Assembly (NCBI RefSeq): GCF_900167435.1
Contig: NZ_FUWS01000005.1
Coordinates: 344,893 to 408,892, forward strand
Direction: 5' to 3'
DNA from: Marinactinospora thermotolerans DSM 45154
GTDB taxonomy: Bacteria; Actinomycetota; Actinomycetes; Streptosporangiales; Streptosporangiaceae
DNA length: 64,000 nucleotides
Shown: piece by piece, positions 17,541 through 26,180 of the stretch
Numbering within the stretch: position 1 is the first letter of the stretch
Layout of the letters: the number at the start of each line of letters is the position of its first letter
The notes under the pieces: generated by a model
Seen by the model: the letters and a program-made list of their open reading frames with translations, nothing else
What the model was told of the DNA's origin: nothing
Database searches by the model: none
Translations under genes and position numbers: made by a program

Positions 17541-18461
17541 TCACCTCGTACGGTCGTGGCCGGACGTCCCGGCGAGGTCCCCCACCACCGCCAGGACGCA
17601 TCCGGCGATCAATGCGATGAAGGTCACCCGCCCGTCCCACACTGTCACGGTGACGGCGATGACCACGAATCGGTGCGTCTGGGGGAACGCGACGATCCGG
17701 CGCAGCAGCCCTGAGGACGCGGGGGCCGCCCGGCGGGGCCTGGGCCGCCCCTCTCCGGCGTTGTCGGCGGACACGGGGGCCTGGGGGAGGGTGGCGATGG
17801 CCCTACGCGCGCGCGCCGTCCTGATCCGCTCCCGTGGCCGGGCGGACCGGGCCCGGCCGGGCCCGGTCTCGCGGTCGTTGCGTCCCGGCGGAGCCGGCCG
17901 GGGCGCCCCCAGGATCTCGTTGGCCAGCGACTGGTCGGAGGGGGAACGCCCACCGGGCCGGCCGGGGTCGAGGGCGTCGAGCGGGGTGGCCGGGCGCACG
18001 GCGTGCTCGGAGTTCCGCGAGGGGAGGACCGGCCCATCTGGCGACGCGGTGGAGGACATGACGACCGATTCGCGCAGCGCGTGCGCGATCAGCGCCCCCG
18101 CCGCCCACGTCCAGGCCCCGGGGATCCCGGCCGCCACGGCACCGGCCGCGACCCCCGCGTAGACGACGTACTCGCGCAGGACGCGCAGCACCGCGCGGAA
18201 CCAGGCGGTGAAGGCGTCACGACGGGCGCGGCCCAACTCCGCCCCGACCGCGTCGGCGAACCACGCGGCGGCGAGCAGGAGGGAGCCGAACAGCGCGCCG
18301 CGCGGCCCCGGTTCGCTGAACCACACCGCGGAGAGCCCGCACAGCAGTAACCCGATCCAGGCCAGGCGGGCCGGCGCGAGCGAGCGGCGGGCCACCCAAC
18401 CGGCGGCGCCGCGGGTCACGGGACGCAGCAGGGACACGTCATCCGCGGCGGTCTGCGTCAC
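17541..18461 (-). CDS. Membrane protein resembling a degenerate CDP-alcohol phosphotransferase
   Basis: A 306-residue protein with an N-terminal membrane half (LAWIGLLLCGLSAVWFSE, LFGSLLLAAAWFADAVG, EYVVYAGVAAGAVAAGI). A long Arg/Pro-rich cytosolic stretch follows (about 165-245), then a final membrane pair (FVVIAVTVTVWDG, FIALIAGCVLAVVGDL). The helix spacing and AWFADAVGAELGRARR recall the D-x2-D-G-x2-A-R region of CDP-alcohol transferases with most acidic ligands lost. In relatives this part and the next gene product may be one protein. GTG 18461 has GGGAGAGGGG upstream. Function not assigned. Confidence 0.7.
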   Translation of the reverse strand: MTQTAADDVSLLRPVTRGAAGWVARRSLAPARLAWIGLLLCGLSAVWFSEPGPRGALFGSLLLAAAWFADAVGAELGRARRDAFTAWFRAVLRVLREYVVYAGVAAGAVAAGIPGAWTWAAGALIAHALRESVVMSSTASPDGPVLPSRNSEHAVRPATPLDALDPGRPGGRSPSDQSLANEILGAPRPAPPGRNDRETGPGRARSARPRERIRTARARRAIATLPQAPVSADNAGEGRPRPRRAAPASSGLLRRIVAFPQTHRFVVIAVTVTVWDGRVTFIALIAGCVLAVVGDLAGTSGHDRTR

Positions 18462-18623
18462 GGCGGTCCCCTCTCCCGTACTCCTCGTGCCGTAACCGTT
18501 ACCCAGGGCGCGCCGGTTGGCAAGTCCGACGCGCCGACCCGTACCGGCCGGAAGGGGCCCATTCGCCGCCGCGGGCGCCGAAGGCCCTCCGCCCCCGCAG
18601 GAGGGTGCCCGAAACGACGCCGA

Positions 18624-18649
18624 CCCGCGTGGAGAGGTCTCCACGCGGG
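18624..18649. terminator. Hairpin terminator after the ABC exporter genes
   Basis: A 12-bp stem with a 2-base centre (18624-18635 with 18638-18649), extended by a further GCCG/CGGC pair across a one-base bulge. It lies 27 bases past the ATPase stop and before the leftward polyol group. Confidence 0.75.
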
Positions 18650-18676
18650 CCGGCGCGGTAAGCGCTGGGGAGGGGG

Positions 18677-19471
18677 TCAGGCGGCCTTGCCGTCGCCGCC
18701 GGACTTCTTCTTGCGGGCCTCGATCTCGGCCTGGGTGTCGGCGTTGTAGGCGGCGAGGGCCGAGGTGATGTCGGTGTCGGCCACCAGCGAGCCGTCCTTG
18801 ATGTAGAGGCCGCGGTTGCAGAACCGCTTGAGGTCGCCCTCGTTGTGGGAGACCAGCACCATGGTGCGGTCGTTCTCCAGCATCTTCTCGATCGTGTCGT
18901 AGCACTTGCGGCGGAACGCCTTGTCCCCGACCGCCAGCACCTCGTCGACCAGCATGATGGGGTGCTGCAACTGGGAGATGAGGGCGAAGCCCAAGCGCAC
19001 CTTCATGCCGCTGGAGTAGTGCCGCACCGGCATGTCGATGTAGCCGGAACGCAGCTCGGCGAAGTCGACGATCTCCTGGAACTTCTCCTCCAGCATCTTC
19101 GGCGTCATGCCGTGCAGGGAGCCGACCAGGTTGACGTTCTCGCGCCCGGTCAGGTCGTCGGAGAAGCCCGCCCGCAGCTCCAGCAGGGGGGCGATCTTGC
19201 CCCGGACCGTGACCTCGCCCTCGTCGGGGATGAGCACACCGGCGATGAGCTTGAGCAGCGTCGACTTCCCGGTGCCGTTCTTGCCCACGATCCCGACACA
19301 GTCGCCCTTGGCGACCTCGAAGGAGACGTTGCGCAGGGGCCAGAAGTCCCCCCCCTTGTTGGGGTCGCGCTTGCTGCCGTGGATGAACATCTCCCGCAGG
19401 CTGAGCCTGCGCCGCCGGTTCATGGCGAACTTGACGCCGAGCCCTTTGGCCTCGATCACCGGCTCCGCCAT
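18677..19471 (-). CDS. ABC exporter ATPase, polysaccharide/teichoic acid type (TagH/Wzt-like)
   Basis: Cytoplasmic ATPase of 264 residues that powers export of lipid-linked glycopolymers. Walker A GIVGKNGTGKSTLLK, signature YSSGMKVRLGFA, Walker B IMLVDEVLAVGD and switch His in VLVSHN are intact. The N-terminal SLREMFIHG before the core and the RGKIAPLLELRAGF segment are typical of TagH/RfbE exporters. There is no long C-terminal substrate-binding domain, only a short Lys-rich tail, so polymer recognition is probably by the permease. Its ATG overlaps the permease stop by one base. Confidence 0.94.
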   Translation of the reverse strand: MAEPVIEAKGLGVKFAMNRRRRLSLREMFIHGSKRDPNKGGDFWPLRNVSFEVAKGDCVGIVGKNGTGKSTLLKLIAGVLIPDEGEVTVRGKIAPLLELRAGFSDDLTGRENVNLVGSLHGMTPKMLEEKFQEIVDFAELRSGYIDMPVRHYSSGMKVRLGFALISQLQHPIMLVDEVLAVGDKAFRRKCYDTIEKMLENDRTMVLVSHNEGDLKRFCNRGLYIKDGSLVADTDITSALAAYNADTQAEIEARKKKSGGDGKAA

Positions 19472-20289
19472 TACAACTCCTTCAGGACGGCCGTCTCAAG
19501 ACGCCGGAACGTCAGGTATCCGATCACGAACATGATGAGCGCCCCCGCGACCGTCGACCACAGGATGAACTGGGTCGGCTGCTCCGTGGGGAACCACACC
19601 GCGTGGTGCATCTGGAAGATGCCCACGAGGGGGTTCATCTCGTACAAGGTCTTGAACCAACCAGGGATCCGTTCGGATTCCATGACTTGGAACATCGGAT
19701 AGATGATCGGCGAAGAGTAGAACAGTACGCGGTTCAGGATACGAACGATTCGCTGCACGTCGCGCAGGAGCACGTTGAGCGACGCCAGGAAGAGCGTGAT
19801 CCCCAGGGTGAACACGAACTGGACCGCGATGGCCACGGGCAGCCACAGCAGGGTCCAGCCGGTCTGTCCGCCCAAGACGATGACGAAGAGCAGGAGCACC
19901 GGCCAGGTCAGCAGGTACTCGATGAACTTCGTCTGCACCACGGCGAGCGGGAAGATCTCCCGCGGCACCTTCATCGTGGTGATGAGCTTGGCGTGGGTGA
20001 TCAGCGCGCGGCTGGCGTCGTTGAGCGCCGTGCTCATCCACATCCACGGCAGGATGCCCGACAGCAGGAACAACGCGTACCCGCCCGGCGCGTCCTCGCC
20101 TCCCGGCGCCACCCTGGCGTTGAACAACACGCCGAAGACGAAGAAGTAGATCGCCGCCTGGGCGAGCGGGTCCAGAAGCGACCAGGCGTAGCCGAGGATC
20201 GACTTCTGGTACTTGACCTTCAGTTCTCGCCTAACCAGGAGGTTAACTACCTGCCGGTTCTGCCAGACGGCAAGCGCCCTCGACGCCAC
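19471..20289 (-). CDS. ABC-2 type polysaccharide exporter permease (TagG/Wzm-like)
   Basis: A 272-residue integral membrane protein with six predicted helices. Typical start RRELKVKYQKSILGYAWSLL, then IYFFVFGVLFNAR, YALFLLSGILPWMWMSTAL and C-terminal NPLVGIFQMHHAVWF with YLTFRRLE. It forms the export channel with the ATPase at 18677. GTG 20289 is chosen because GGAGGAGG stands just upstream; the alternative at 20331 lacks one. The divergent cytidylyltransferase begins 450 bases away. Confidence 0.92.
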   Translation of the reverse strand: MASRALAVWQNRQVVNLLVRRELKVKYQKSILGYAWSLLDPLAQAAIYFFVFGVLFNARVAPGGEDAPGGYALFLLSGILPWMWMSTALNDASRALITHAKLITTMKVPREIFPLAVVQTKFIEYLLTWPVLLLFVIVLGGQTGWTLLWLPVAIAVQFVFTLGITLFLASLNVLLRDVQRIVRILNRVLFYSSPIIYPMFQVMESERIPGWFKTLYEMNPLVGIFQMHHAVWFPTEQPTQFILWSTVAGALIMFVIGYLTFRRLETAVLKEL

Positions 20290-20739
20290 CGCCACCTCCT
20301 CCGGGATGCAGTCGTAACTAAGCGGTCGCACGGCTGGGGGACGTCACCGCGGGATCCGGGACGGACGCGGCACCGCGGGAAGCGGGGCCACCGGCGACGG
20401 GCCTGAGACGAACCTTGGTGCGCCCGTGTCACGGGGCACCAGCGCGCCATTGGGCCACACAGGCCGCGGTACGGCGCGGTTCAGGGGTGAAAGGGTGTCA
20501 TGGGGGAACGGGTGAGCCTCGGATCACCGGCCTCGGTGCGGCCGGGGCGGCCGGAACTCGACGTCCGATCTTTCCACATTCGCGGACCGAACACCCATCC
20601 AGGCGTCCTCAGCGTACCGGTCGGCGGGGCCGGGCGGACCCCCCAGGGGGGATTGTTCGAGCATCGTTGCCCTGGTGTGTCCCCTCTCCCGCGGCGAGGT
20701 GGGCTACCCTCGGCCTTCGACCGTGGAAGAGAGGATCCC
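20290..20739. other. Divergent intergenic region between exporter and cytidylyltransferase
   Basis: No gene is seen. The region should contain promoters for both flanking genes. On the plus strand TACCCT at 20705-20710 is a possible minus-10 box, about 30 bases before the start codon, without an obvious minus-35. Confidence 0.5.
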
Positions 20740-21498
20740 ATGTCGACGGAGTCGGTTCCGGCACGCCAGGCGCGTCCTCGGGTGACGGCCGCGGTGCTCG
20801 CCGGCGGGGTCGGTACGCGCATGGGCGGGGACCGCCCCAAGCAGCTCCTGTCGCTGGCCGGCAGGCCGATCATCGAGCACTCCATCGCGGCGTTCTGCTC
20901 CGCCCCCGAGGTGGACGACGTGATCGTGTTGATGGTCGACGACCATCTGGCCGAGGTGGAGAAGATCGTCGCCGAGGGCGGCTACGGCAAGGTGTCCCGG
21001 ATCCTTCCCGGCGGCGCCACGCGCACCGACACCTCCTGCGCGGCACTGCGCGCGCTGGAGGGACGGCCCGGGGAGGAGCTGGTGCTCCTGCACGACGCGG
21101 TCCGGCCGCTGGTGAGCGGGCGGACCATCGCGCGCTGCGTGGCGGCGCTCGGCGAGGCCGGCGCGGTGGGCGTGGCGGTGCCCTCGACCGACACCGTGGT
21201 GGAGGCCGAGCTGGGACCGGACGGCCGTGAGGTCCTGCGCGGTGTCCCCCCGCGCGCGTCGCTGCGGCGCATGCAGACGCCCCAGGGGTTCCGCCTCGAC
21301 GTGATCCGGCGCGCCTACGAGCGGGCGCTGGCCGATCCGGGCCTGGTCGCCACCGACGACTGCGGCGTGGTGCTGCGCTACCTGCCGGACGAGGAGATCC
21401 GGCTGGTGCAGGGCGAGGAGGCCAACATCAAGGTGACCCACCCGGGTGACCTGGCCGTCGCCGAGGCCCTGTTGCGCGAGCGCGGGGAGCCGGCGTGA
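20740..21498 (+). CDS. IspD/TarI-family cytidylyltransferase
   Basis: Transfers CMP from CTP to an alcohol phosphate: 2-C-methylerythritol 4-phosphate (IspD) or ribitol 5-phosphate (TarI). Length 252. CTP loop LAGGVGTRMGGDRPKQLL, LHDAVRPLVS and QTPQGF are seen. PSTDTVVEA and EEANIKVTHPGDL resemble TarI-type enzymes, and ispF does not follow. Its neighbours are a teichoic-type exporter and a glycerophosphodiesterase, so ribitol-phosphate polymer synthesis is a serious alternative to isoprenoid synthesis. ATG 20740 has GAGAGGA upstream. Confidence 0.85.
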   Translation: MSTESVPARQARPRVTAAVLAGGVGTRMGGDRPKQLLSLAGRPIIEHSIAAFCSAPEVDDVIVLMVDDHLAEVEKIVAEGGYGKVSRILPGGATRTDTSCAALRALEGRPGEELVLLHDAVRPLVSGRTIARCVAALGEAGAVGVAVPSTDTVVEAELGPDGREVLRGVPPRASLRRMQTPQGFRLDVIRRAYERALADPGLVATDDCGVVLRYLPDEEIRLVQGEEANIKVTHPGDLAVAEALLRERGEPA

Positions 21499-22247
21499 CC
21501 TTCACCGCGCCCGAGGTGATCGGGCACCGCGGCGCCGGACGCGGCACCGTGGACGGCCTGCGGGAGAACAGCGCCGAGTCGTTCGCCGCCGCGGTCGCCG
21601 CGGGGGCGACCTGGGTCGAGATCGACGTGCGGCGCAGCGCCGACGGCGTCCTGCTGATCCACCACGACGCGGCCCTGGCGGACGGACAGGCCATCGTGGA
21701 CCTGCCCGCCGCCGAGGGGCGCAGGGCCGGCCTGCTCACCCTGGAGGAGGCGCTGGAGGCGATCCCCGCCGACATCGGGCTGGACGTCGACGTCAAGACC
21801 GTGATGGAGGACGCCTCCGACCCGAGGGAACGGCGCACCATGACGCTGCTCCTCCCCCACCTGCGGCGCGAGGCGCGGCGGCGCCGCCTGTTCGTATGCT
21901 CCTTCGACCCGGCCGTCCTGCTGGCCGTCCAGGCGGAGGCACCGGGGATCCCCACCGCCTGGATGCCGTTCGTGCGCAATCCGCTCGACCAGGCCGTGGC
22001 CGGAGCAGCGGGGCTGGGCTGCCAGATCGTGGCGATCGACGCGCGCTCGTTCGGGCTGGCCGGCGATCCACCCCGGCCCGGCCGCCGGACGGTGGACTAC
22101 ACCGTGGAGGTCGCGCATCGGGCGGGCCTGGAGGTCGTCTCGTGGTGCCCCGGTCCGGCCGACGCCGCCCGCTTCGCCGCGGCCGGCGTCGACGCGGTCG
22201 TCGTCGACGACGTCGCGGGCGTGGTCGCGGCGCTGGACGGACGCTAG
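21495..22247 (+). CDS. Glycerophosphodiester phosphodiesterase
   Basis: TIM-barrel hydrolase of 250 residues. Conserved HRGA with EN (residues about 7-27), EIDVRRSADGVLLIHHDAAL carrying the metal and catalytic residues, and C-terminal GLEVVSWCPGP with DAVVVDD. It releases glycerol 3-phosphate from glycerophosphodiesters. No signal peptide, so cytosolic. GTG 21495 overlaps the cytidylyltransferase stop by four bases (GTGA), so translation is coupled. This pairing hints at turnover or supply of polyol phosphates for a wall polymer. Confidence 0.92.
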   Translation: MTFTAPEVIGHRGAGRGTVDGLRENSAESFAAAVAAGATWVEIDVRRSADGVLLIHHDAALADGQAIVDLPAAEGRRAGLLTLEEALEAIPADIGLDVDVKTVMEDASDPRERRTMTLLLPHLRREARRRRLFVCSFDPAVLLAVQAEAPGIPTAWMPFVRNPLDQAVAGAAGLGCQIVAIDARSFGLAGDPPRPGRRTVDYTVEVAHRAGLEVVSWCPGPADAARFAAAGVDAVVVDDVAGVVAALDGR

Positions 22248-22249
22248 CC

Positions 22250-22272
22250 CGCTCCCCTCAGCGGAGCGGGGC
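22250..22272. terminator. Short hairpin between convergent genes
   Basis: An 8-bp GC-rich stem (22250-22257 with 22265-22272) fills the 28-base gap between the phosphodiesterase and the GT2 gene. Confidence 0.6.
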
Positions 22273-22275
22273 CGG

Positions 22276-23283
22276 TCAGGCGTCCTGGTGCTGTGCCCGG
22301 GCCGTGCGGGAGTCGGAGCCGAGCCCCCGCGGGCTGGTCAGGAAGCCGCTTCCCCAGGACATGTGCATGGTGACCAGCGCCACGGGGACGCACAGGCGCC
22401 CCTTGAGGCCCAGCCCCGACCCGAGCGGGACGGAGACCGCGGCGATGGCGACCAGGTAGGCGGCCGGGACGAGCCAGGCCGGCCAGAACAGGAAACCCCC
22501 GAGCAGGCCCGCGGCGAAGGCCACGACCGCCGTCGGCGGGGCGAGATAGCGCAGGTTGATCGTGCCCTTGTGCTGCCGGGCCACCACACGCCGCCAGCGA
22601 CCGTAGTGGAAGTACTGCTTGGCCAGGGCCTTGGCGTTGGGGCGCGGCCGGTAGGACACCCGCATGCGCGGCTGGAACCACACGGTTCCGCCGGTCTGGC
22701 GGATGCGGTGGTTCATCTCCCAGTCCTGGGCGCGCAGGAACGCCTCGTCGTAGCCGCCGACCCGGTCCAGGGCGGAACGGCGGAACACCCCGAGGTAGAC
22801 GGTGTCGGCGGGGCCCCCCTCGCCCCCCGTGTGGAAGCGCGCGTTGCCGACACCGACCTTGGAGGTCATGGCCTTGGCGACGGCCTGCTCCCAAGGGGTC
22901 TCCCCCTCGGCCGCCATGATCCCGCCGACGTTGTCGGCCCCGGTCTGCTCCAGGGTCTCCACGGCCACGCGCAGGTAGTCCGCGGGCATCATGGCGTGGC
23001 CGTCCACACGTGCCACGATCCCGTGCGAGGAGGCGGCGATCGCGGCATTGAGGCCGGCCGGGGTGCGCCCGGTGGGGTTGGGGACCACCTTGACCCTGGG
23101 GTCCTCCGCCGCGAGGGCGTCGGCGACCTCCTGGGTGCGGTCCTTCGACGGTCCCACCGCGAGCACGACCTCCATGTCGCCGGGATAGTCCTGGCTGAGG
23201 ACGTGGCGCACGGCGGCGGCGAGGTGGCGTTCCTCGTTGAGGATGGGCATTACAACCGATACGGCCGGCCAGGTCACGGGCAT
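22276..23283 (-). CDS. GT2 family glycosyltransferase with C-terminal membrane helices
   Basis: A 335-residue processive-like GT-A enzyme. N-terminus VSVVMPILNEERHLAAAVRH, PAGLNAAIAASSHGIVARVD with the metal Asp, and QDWEMNHRIRQTGGTVWFQP match succinoglycan ExoA-type transferases. Two or three membrane helices follow (VVAFAAGLLGGFLFWPAWL, AAYLVAIAAVSVPLGSG). ATG 23283 lacks a clear ribosome site, so the start is less certain than the gene. It is divergent from the LCP gene at 23647. Confidence 0.87.
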   Translation of the reverse strand: MPVTWPAVSVVMPILNEERHLAAAVRHVLSQDYPGDMEVVLAVGPSKDRTQEVADALAAEDPRVKVVPNPTGRTPAGLNAAIAASSHGIVARVDGHAMMPADYLRVAVETLEQTGADNVGGIMAAEGETPWEQAVAKAMTSKVGVGNARFHTGGEGGPADTVYLGVFRRSALDRVGGYDEAFLRAQDWEMNHRIRQTGGTVWFQPRMRVSYRPRPNAKALAKQYFHYGRWRRVVARQHKGTINLRYLAPPTAVVAFAAGLLGGFLFWPAWLVPAAYLVAIAAVSVPLGSGLGLKGRLCVPVALVTMHMSWGSGFLTSPRGLGSDSRTARAQHQDA

Positions 23284-23646
23284 GTCCAAGAAAAGGTGGT
23301 GGAGAACGAATCGGGGGACCGCGCGATGGCGCGCGTGGGCAACGCTACTGCACGGGTCGAAAGCCGCGTCACGCCAAGGGACACGGCCGTTGTGCGGCGG
23401 CGCCGCGCCCCTCCATTGTGCGCCGCCCGGCCTGGATTGACCAATCGGGAACCGGGGCGCGGGGCCACGGTCCCCCGTCGCTCGTCCGTGTCCGGCCATC
23501 GCGGCCACCACGCCGGCCCTTGAACCGTCGGAGGGGTACGGACGCCACGCCCGGGCGTGGCGTCCCGGGACCGGTGGGTGGATTCCTGACACCCTAGGGG
23601 ACATTCAGGTGGAAGGGGGACGGTCGATGGGACGGGGGCTCATCCG
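23284..23646. other. Divergent intergenic region with perfect 26-bp palindrome
   Basis: No gene is seen in 363 bases. A perfect 26-bp palindrome occupies 23540-23565. Because both flanking genes point away, it is more likely an operator or leader structure than a terminator. Confidence 0.55.
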
Positions 23647-25182
23647 GTGAACGGCGACACAGGGAGAAACGGGCGGGGCTCCTCTCCGGAGTTCCGCCGT
23701 GTCCGGTCGGGCCCGACCCCGCCGGGCGGAACGTCCGGCGCGTCCCCGCGGCGCCCCTTCGCCCTTCCGAGCAGGCGGGCCCGGCGTAAACGGGCCGGGC
23801 TGCTGCTGGCGGGCACCATGTCCGTCGTCGTGCTGCTCGCCTCGGGGACCGCGTGGGCCCTCACCAGTTGGGTCTCGGGGCGACTCAACCGGTTCGACGT
23901 GTTCGCGGGCCTCGGGGGCGACCGTCCGGCCGCGGGGGCCACCGGCGCGCTGGACTTCCTCGTCATCGGCTCCGACAGCCGTGGCGAGCTCGACCGCGGG
24001 GCACAGGCCGAACTCGGGGTCGGCAACGCGGCCGGACAGCGTTCCGACACGATGATGCTGGTGCACGTCAACGAGGACCGGGACCAGATCACCGTCATCG
24101 GCATTCCGCGCGACTCGTGGGTGCGCGTCCCCGGACACGGGGAGGCCAAGATCAACGCGGCCTACGCCTACGGCGGCCCCCAGCTCGCCATCCAGACCGT
24201 GGAGTCGACCACGGGCGTGCGCATCGACCACTACGTCGAGGTCGACTTCGCCGGCTTCGTCGATGTCGTGGACGCGCTCGGGGGCATCGAGGTGTGCCTG
24301 GAGGAGCCCATCTACGACGAAAAGGCCCACCTGAACATGGGCGCGGGAACCCACCACGTGGACGGCACCGAGGCCCTGGCGTTCGCCCGGACCCGCAAGA
24401 CCGTGGACGGCGACCTCGACCGCATCGACCGGCAGCAGCAGGTGATGGCCGCGCTTCTCGACAAGGCGCTCGACTCCGACACCCTCGGCAACCCCGACAA
24501 GCTCACCCGCTTCCTGGACACCGCGCTCGGGTCGGTCACCGTTGACGAGGGACTGGACACCGCGGCCATCAACCAGCTGGCCGCCCAGCTGCGCTCGATC
24601 AAACTGGACGACGTCGCCTTCACCCAGGTCCCGGTCTCCTCCATGGACTTTCGGACGCCCAACGGCGAGACCGCGGTGACCTGGAACAGCGAGGCCGCCG
24701 AGGAGCTGTTCGACAAGGTCGCGGCGGATGAGCCGCTGACCGGCAAGGACGGTGAGGAGGAGCCCGCGCGCTCCGAGTCCCGGCCGGGACCGACTCCGCA
24801 GGAGGTCACTCTTGAGGTGTTCAACGGGGCCGGCGCCCCCGGTCTGGGCGCGCGGGCGGCCGCCGACCTGGCCGGGGCCGGCTTCCAGGTACCGGAGCAG
24901 GCGAGCAACTGGCCCTCGTTGGGGGTCACCCAGACCCTGGTCCGCCACGCGCCGGAGCAGGCCGACGCCGCGGCCCTCGTCGCCGCGGCGATCCCCGGGG
25001 CCGTCCTGGAGGAGGACACGTCGCTGTCCGAACGGGTCCAGGTCGTGGTCGGCTCCGGCTACGGCGGCGTCGACGCGCCGGCCGACACCGCCGTCGCGGA
25101 GCCCGCGGCCGCAAGCGGTGTCGGGGCGGGCGGACGTGACATGGTGCACACCTCGACCGCGCAGGAGAACATCTGTGCCTGA
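23647..25182 (+). CDS. LCP (LytR-CpsA-Psr) family glycopolymer ligase
   Basis: A 511-residue protein. A long basic, Pro-rich cytosolic N-terminus (1-50) precedes one membrane helix (AGTMSVVVLLASGTAWAL). The LCP core follows (FLVIGSDSRGE, RSDTMMLVHVN, VIGIPRDSWV, DRIDRQQQ), then an acidic linker and a LytR_C domain (TLEVFNGAGAPGLGARAA). It differs clearly from the two LCP proteins at the left edge, so it is probably not redundant. GTG 23647 follows GGGGG at about ten bases. Transfers a wall polymer to peptidoglycan. Confidence 0.9.
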   Translation: MNGDTGRNGRGSSPEFRRVRSGPTPPGGTSGASPRRPFALPSRRARRKRAGLLLAGTMSVVVLLASGTAWALTSWVSGRLNRFDVFAGLGGDRPAAGATGALDFLVIGSDSRGELDRGAQAELGVGNAAGQRSDTMMLVHVNEDRDQITVIGIPRDSWVRVPGHGEAKINAAYAYGGPQLAIQTVESTTGVRIDHYVEVDFAGFVDVVDALGGIEVCLEEPIYDEKAHLNMGAGTHHVDGTEALAFARTRKTVDGDLDRIDRQQQVMAALLDKALDSDTLGNPDKLTRFLDTALGSVTVDEGLDTAAINQLAAQLRSIKLDDVAFTQVPVSSMDFRTPNGETAVTWNSEAAEELFDKVAADEPLTGKDGEEEPARSESRPGPTPQEVTLEVFNGAGAPGLGARAAADLAGAGFQVPEQASNWPSLGVTQTLVRHAPEQADAAALVAAAIPGAVLEEDTSLSERVQVVVGSGYGGVDAPADTAVAEPAAASGVGAGGRDMVHTSTAQENICA

Positions 25183-25210
25183 GGGAGCGTGAGGGACGGC
25201 CCACGTTAGC

Positions 25211-25238
25211 CCCGTGGTCCGAGTGGTAATACCACGGG
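25211..25238 (+). promoter_or_regulatory. Stem-loop ahead of membrane protein gene
   Basis: An 8-bp stem (25211-25218 with 25231-25238) with a 12-base loop lies between the LCP gene and the next start. It could be a weak terminator or leader structure. Confidence 0.4.
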
Positions 25239-25263
25239 CAACCGCTTGTTCCGGGAGGACGCC

Positions 25264-25866
25264 GTGTTGCGCCATCTGCTCGGTCTGCCGATCGGGCTCC
25301 TTGTCACCCCACTGCTGTGGGCCGGCACCGCGTGGTCGGCCGCGACGATCGAGGCACGCATGGGGGACATCGACCCCGGGGACCCCACGCTGCTCACCGC
25401 GGTCGCCGCCGTGATGGCGATCGGCCTGGTCTGCGGAGTCCTGGCCGGTTCCCGGGTCTCCCCCCTGGCGGCCTTCGTCTCGGGCGGCGCACTGCTGGCC
25501 GTGGGGCTGTGGCCGCTGCTCGATCCCGGTTCGTTGGCGTCGGTCCTGCCCTCGTGGATCGCGCCCGGTTCGCTGTTCCACCCCCTGGGTCCCGCCCTGC
25601 CGCTGAACCTCGCCCTGGGGACGCTGCTGTTCATCTCCTCGCTCACGCCGTCGCGCTGGCGTTCGCGTCCGCGCGCCGACGGGCCCCGTCCCGGGGCGGA
25701 GCCCCGGATCGCCGCCGCGCCGCCCGTGGCCGGCCCGCTTCCCGCGGACGACGACTCCAGCCGCACCACCACCCCCTTCCGGCGGGGTGAGAACGGCTTC
25801 GAGACCACGACCTGGGGTTCCCCCGATCCCGGGGACCAGACCCGGGTGTTGCGCGACGACCGCTGA
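25264..25866 (+). CDS. Four-helix membrane protein of unknown function
   Basis: A 200-residue protein with four predicted membrane helices (LLGLPIGLLVTPLLWAGTAW, LTAVAAVMAIGLVCGVLAGS, FVSGGALLAVGLWPLL, LNLALGTLLFISSL) and a 65-residue hydrophilic tail. GTG 25264 is used because GGGAGG lies five bases upstream. It shares helix layout and the AGSR[VM]SPLA loop with the protein at 26181, so the two are paralogues. No catalytic motif recognised. The adjacent LCP gene suggests a cell-envelope role, but this is only context. Confidence 0.75.
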   Translation: MLRHLLGLPIGLLVTPLLWAGTAWSAATIEARMGDIDPGDPTLLTAVAAVMAIGLVCGVLAGSRVSPLAAFVSGGALLAVGLWPLLDPGSLASVLPSWIAPGSLFHPLGPALPLNLALGTLLFISSLTPSRWRSRPRADGPRPGAEPRIAAAPPVAGPLPADDDSSRTTTPFRRGENGFETTTWGSPDPGDQTRVLRDDR

Positions 25867-26180
25867 TCCGCGTCGGCGGCGGTGAGTTCCGTGCCGCGGC
25901 GTCCGACACGGGGATCGGCGCGCCCGTCGTGGAGCACCACGTGTCCGGGCGGCGTCCTCTCCCACCGGGTTCCCCACCCCCTCCCACCCGGACAACCCGG
26001 GCAGACGAGGGGCCCACCGCGCCCCGGGGCGCGGTGGTCGGACTCCCCGCCGTCTCCGAGCCCTCCCACCGTTGTCCGACCACTGGAACACGCCTCTGGC
26101 GCGGGTTCCGTCGCAGGTAGGCGTCCTGCGACTAGAGTCGGATCGCGTCCTCCCAACAGGGACGACGAAGGGGGTTTGGC
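25867..26180. other. Intergenic region between two paralogous membrane protein genes
   Basis: No gene or clear hairpin is seen in 314 bases. TAGAGT at about 26134-26139 is a possible minus-10 box for the downstream gene. Confidence 0.45.
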
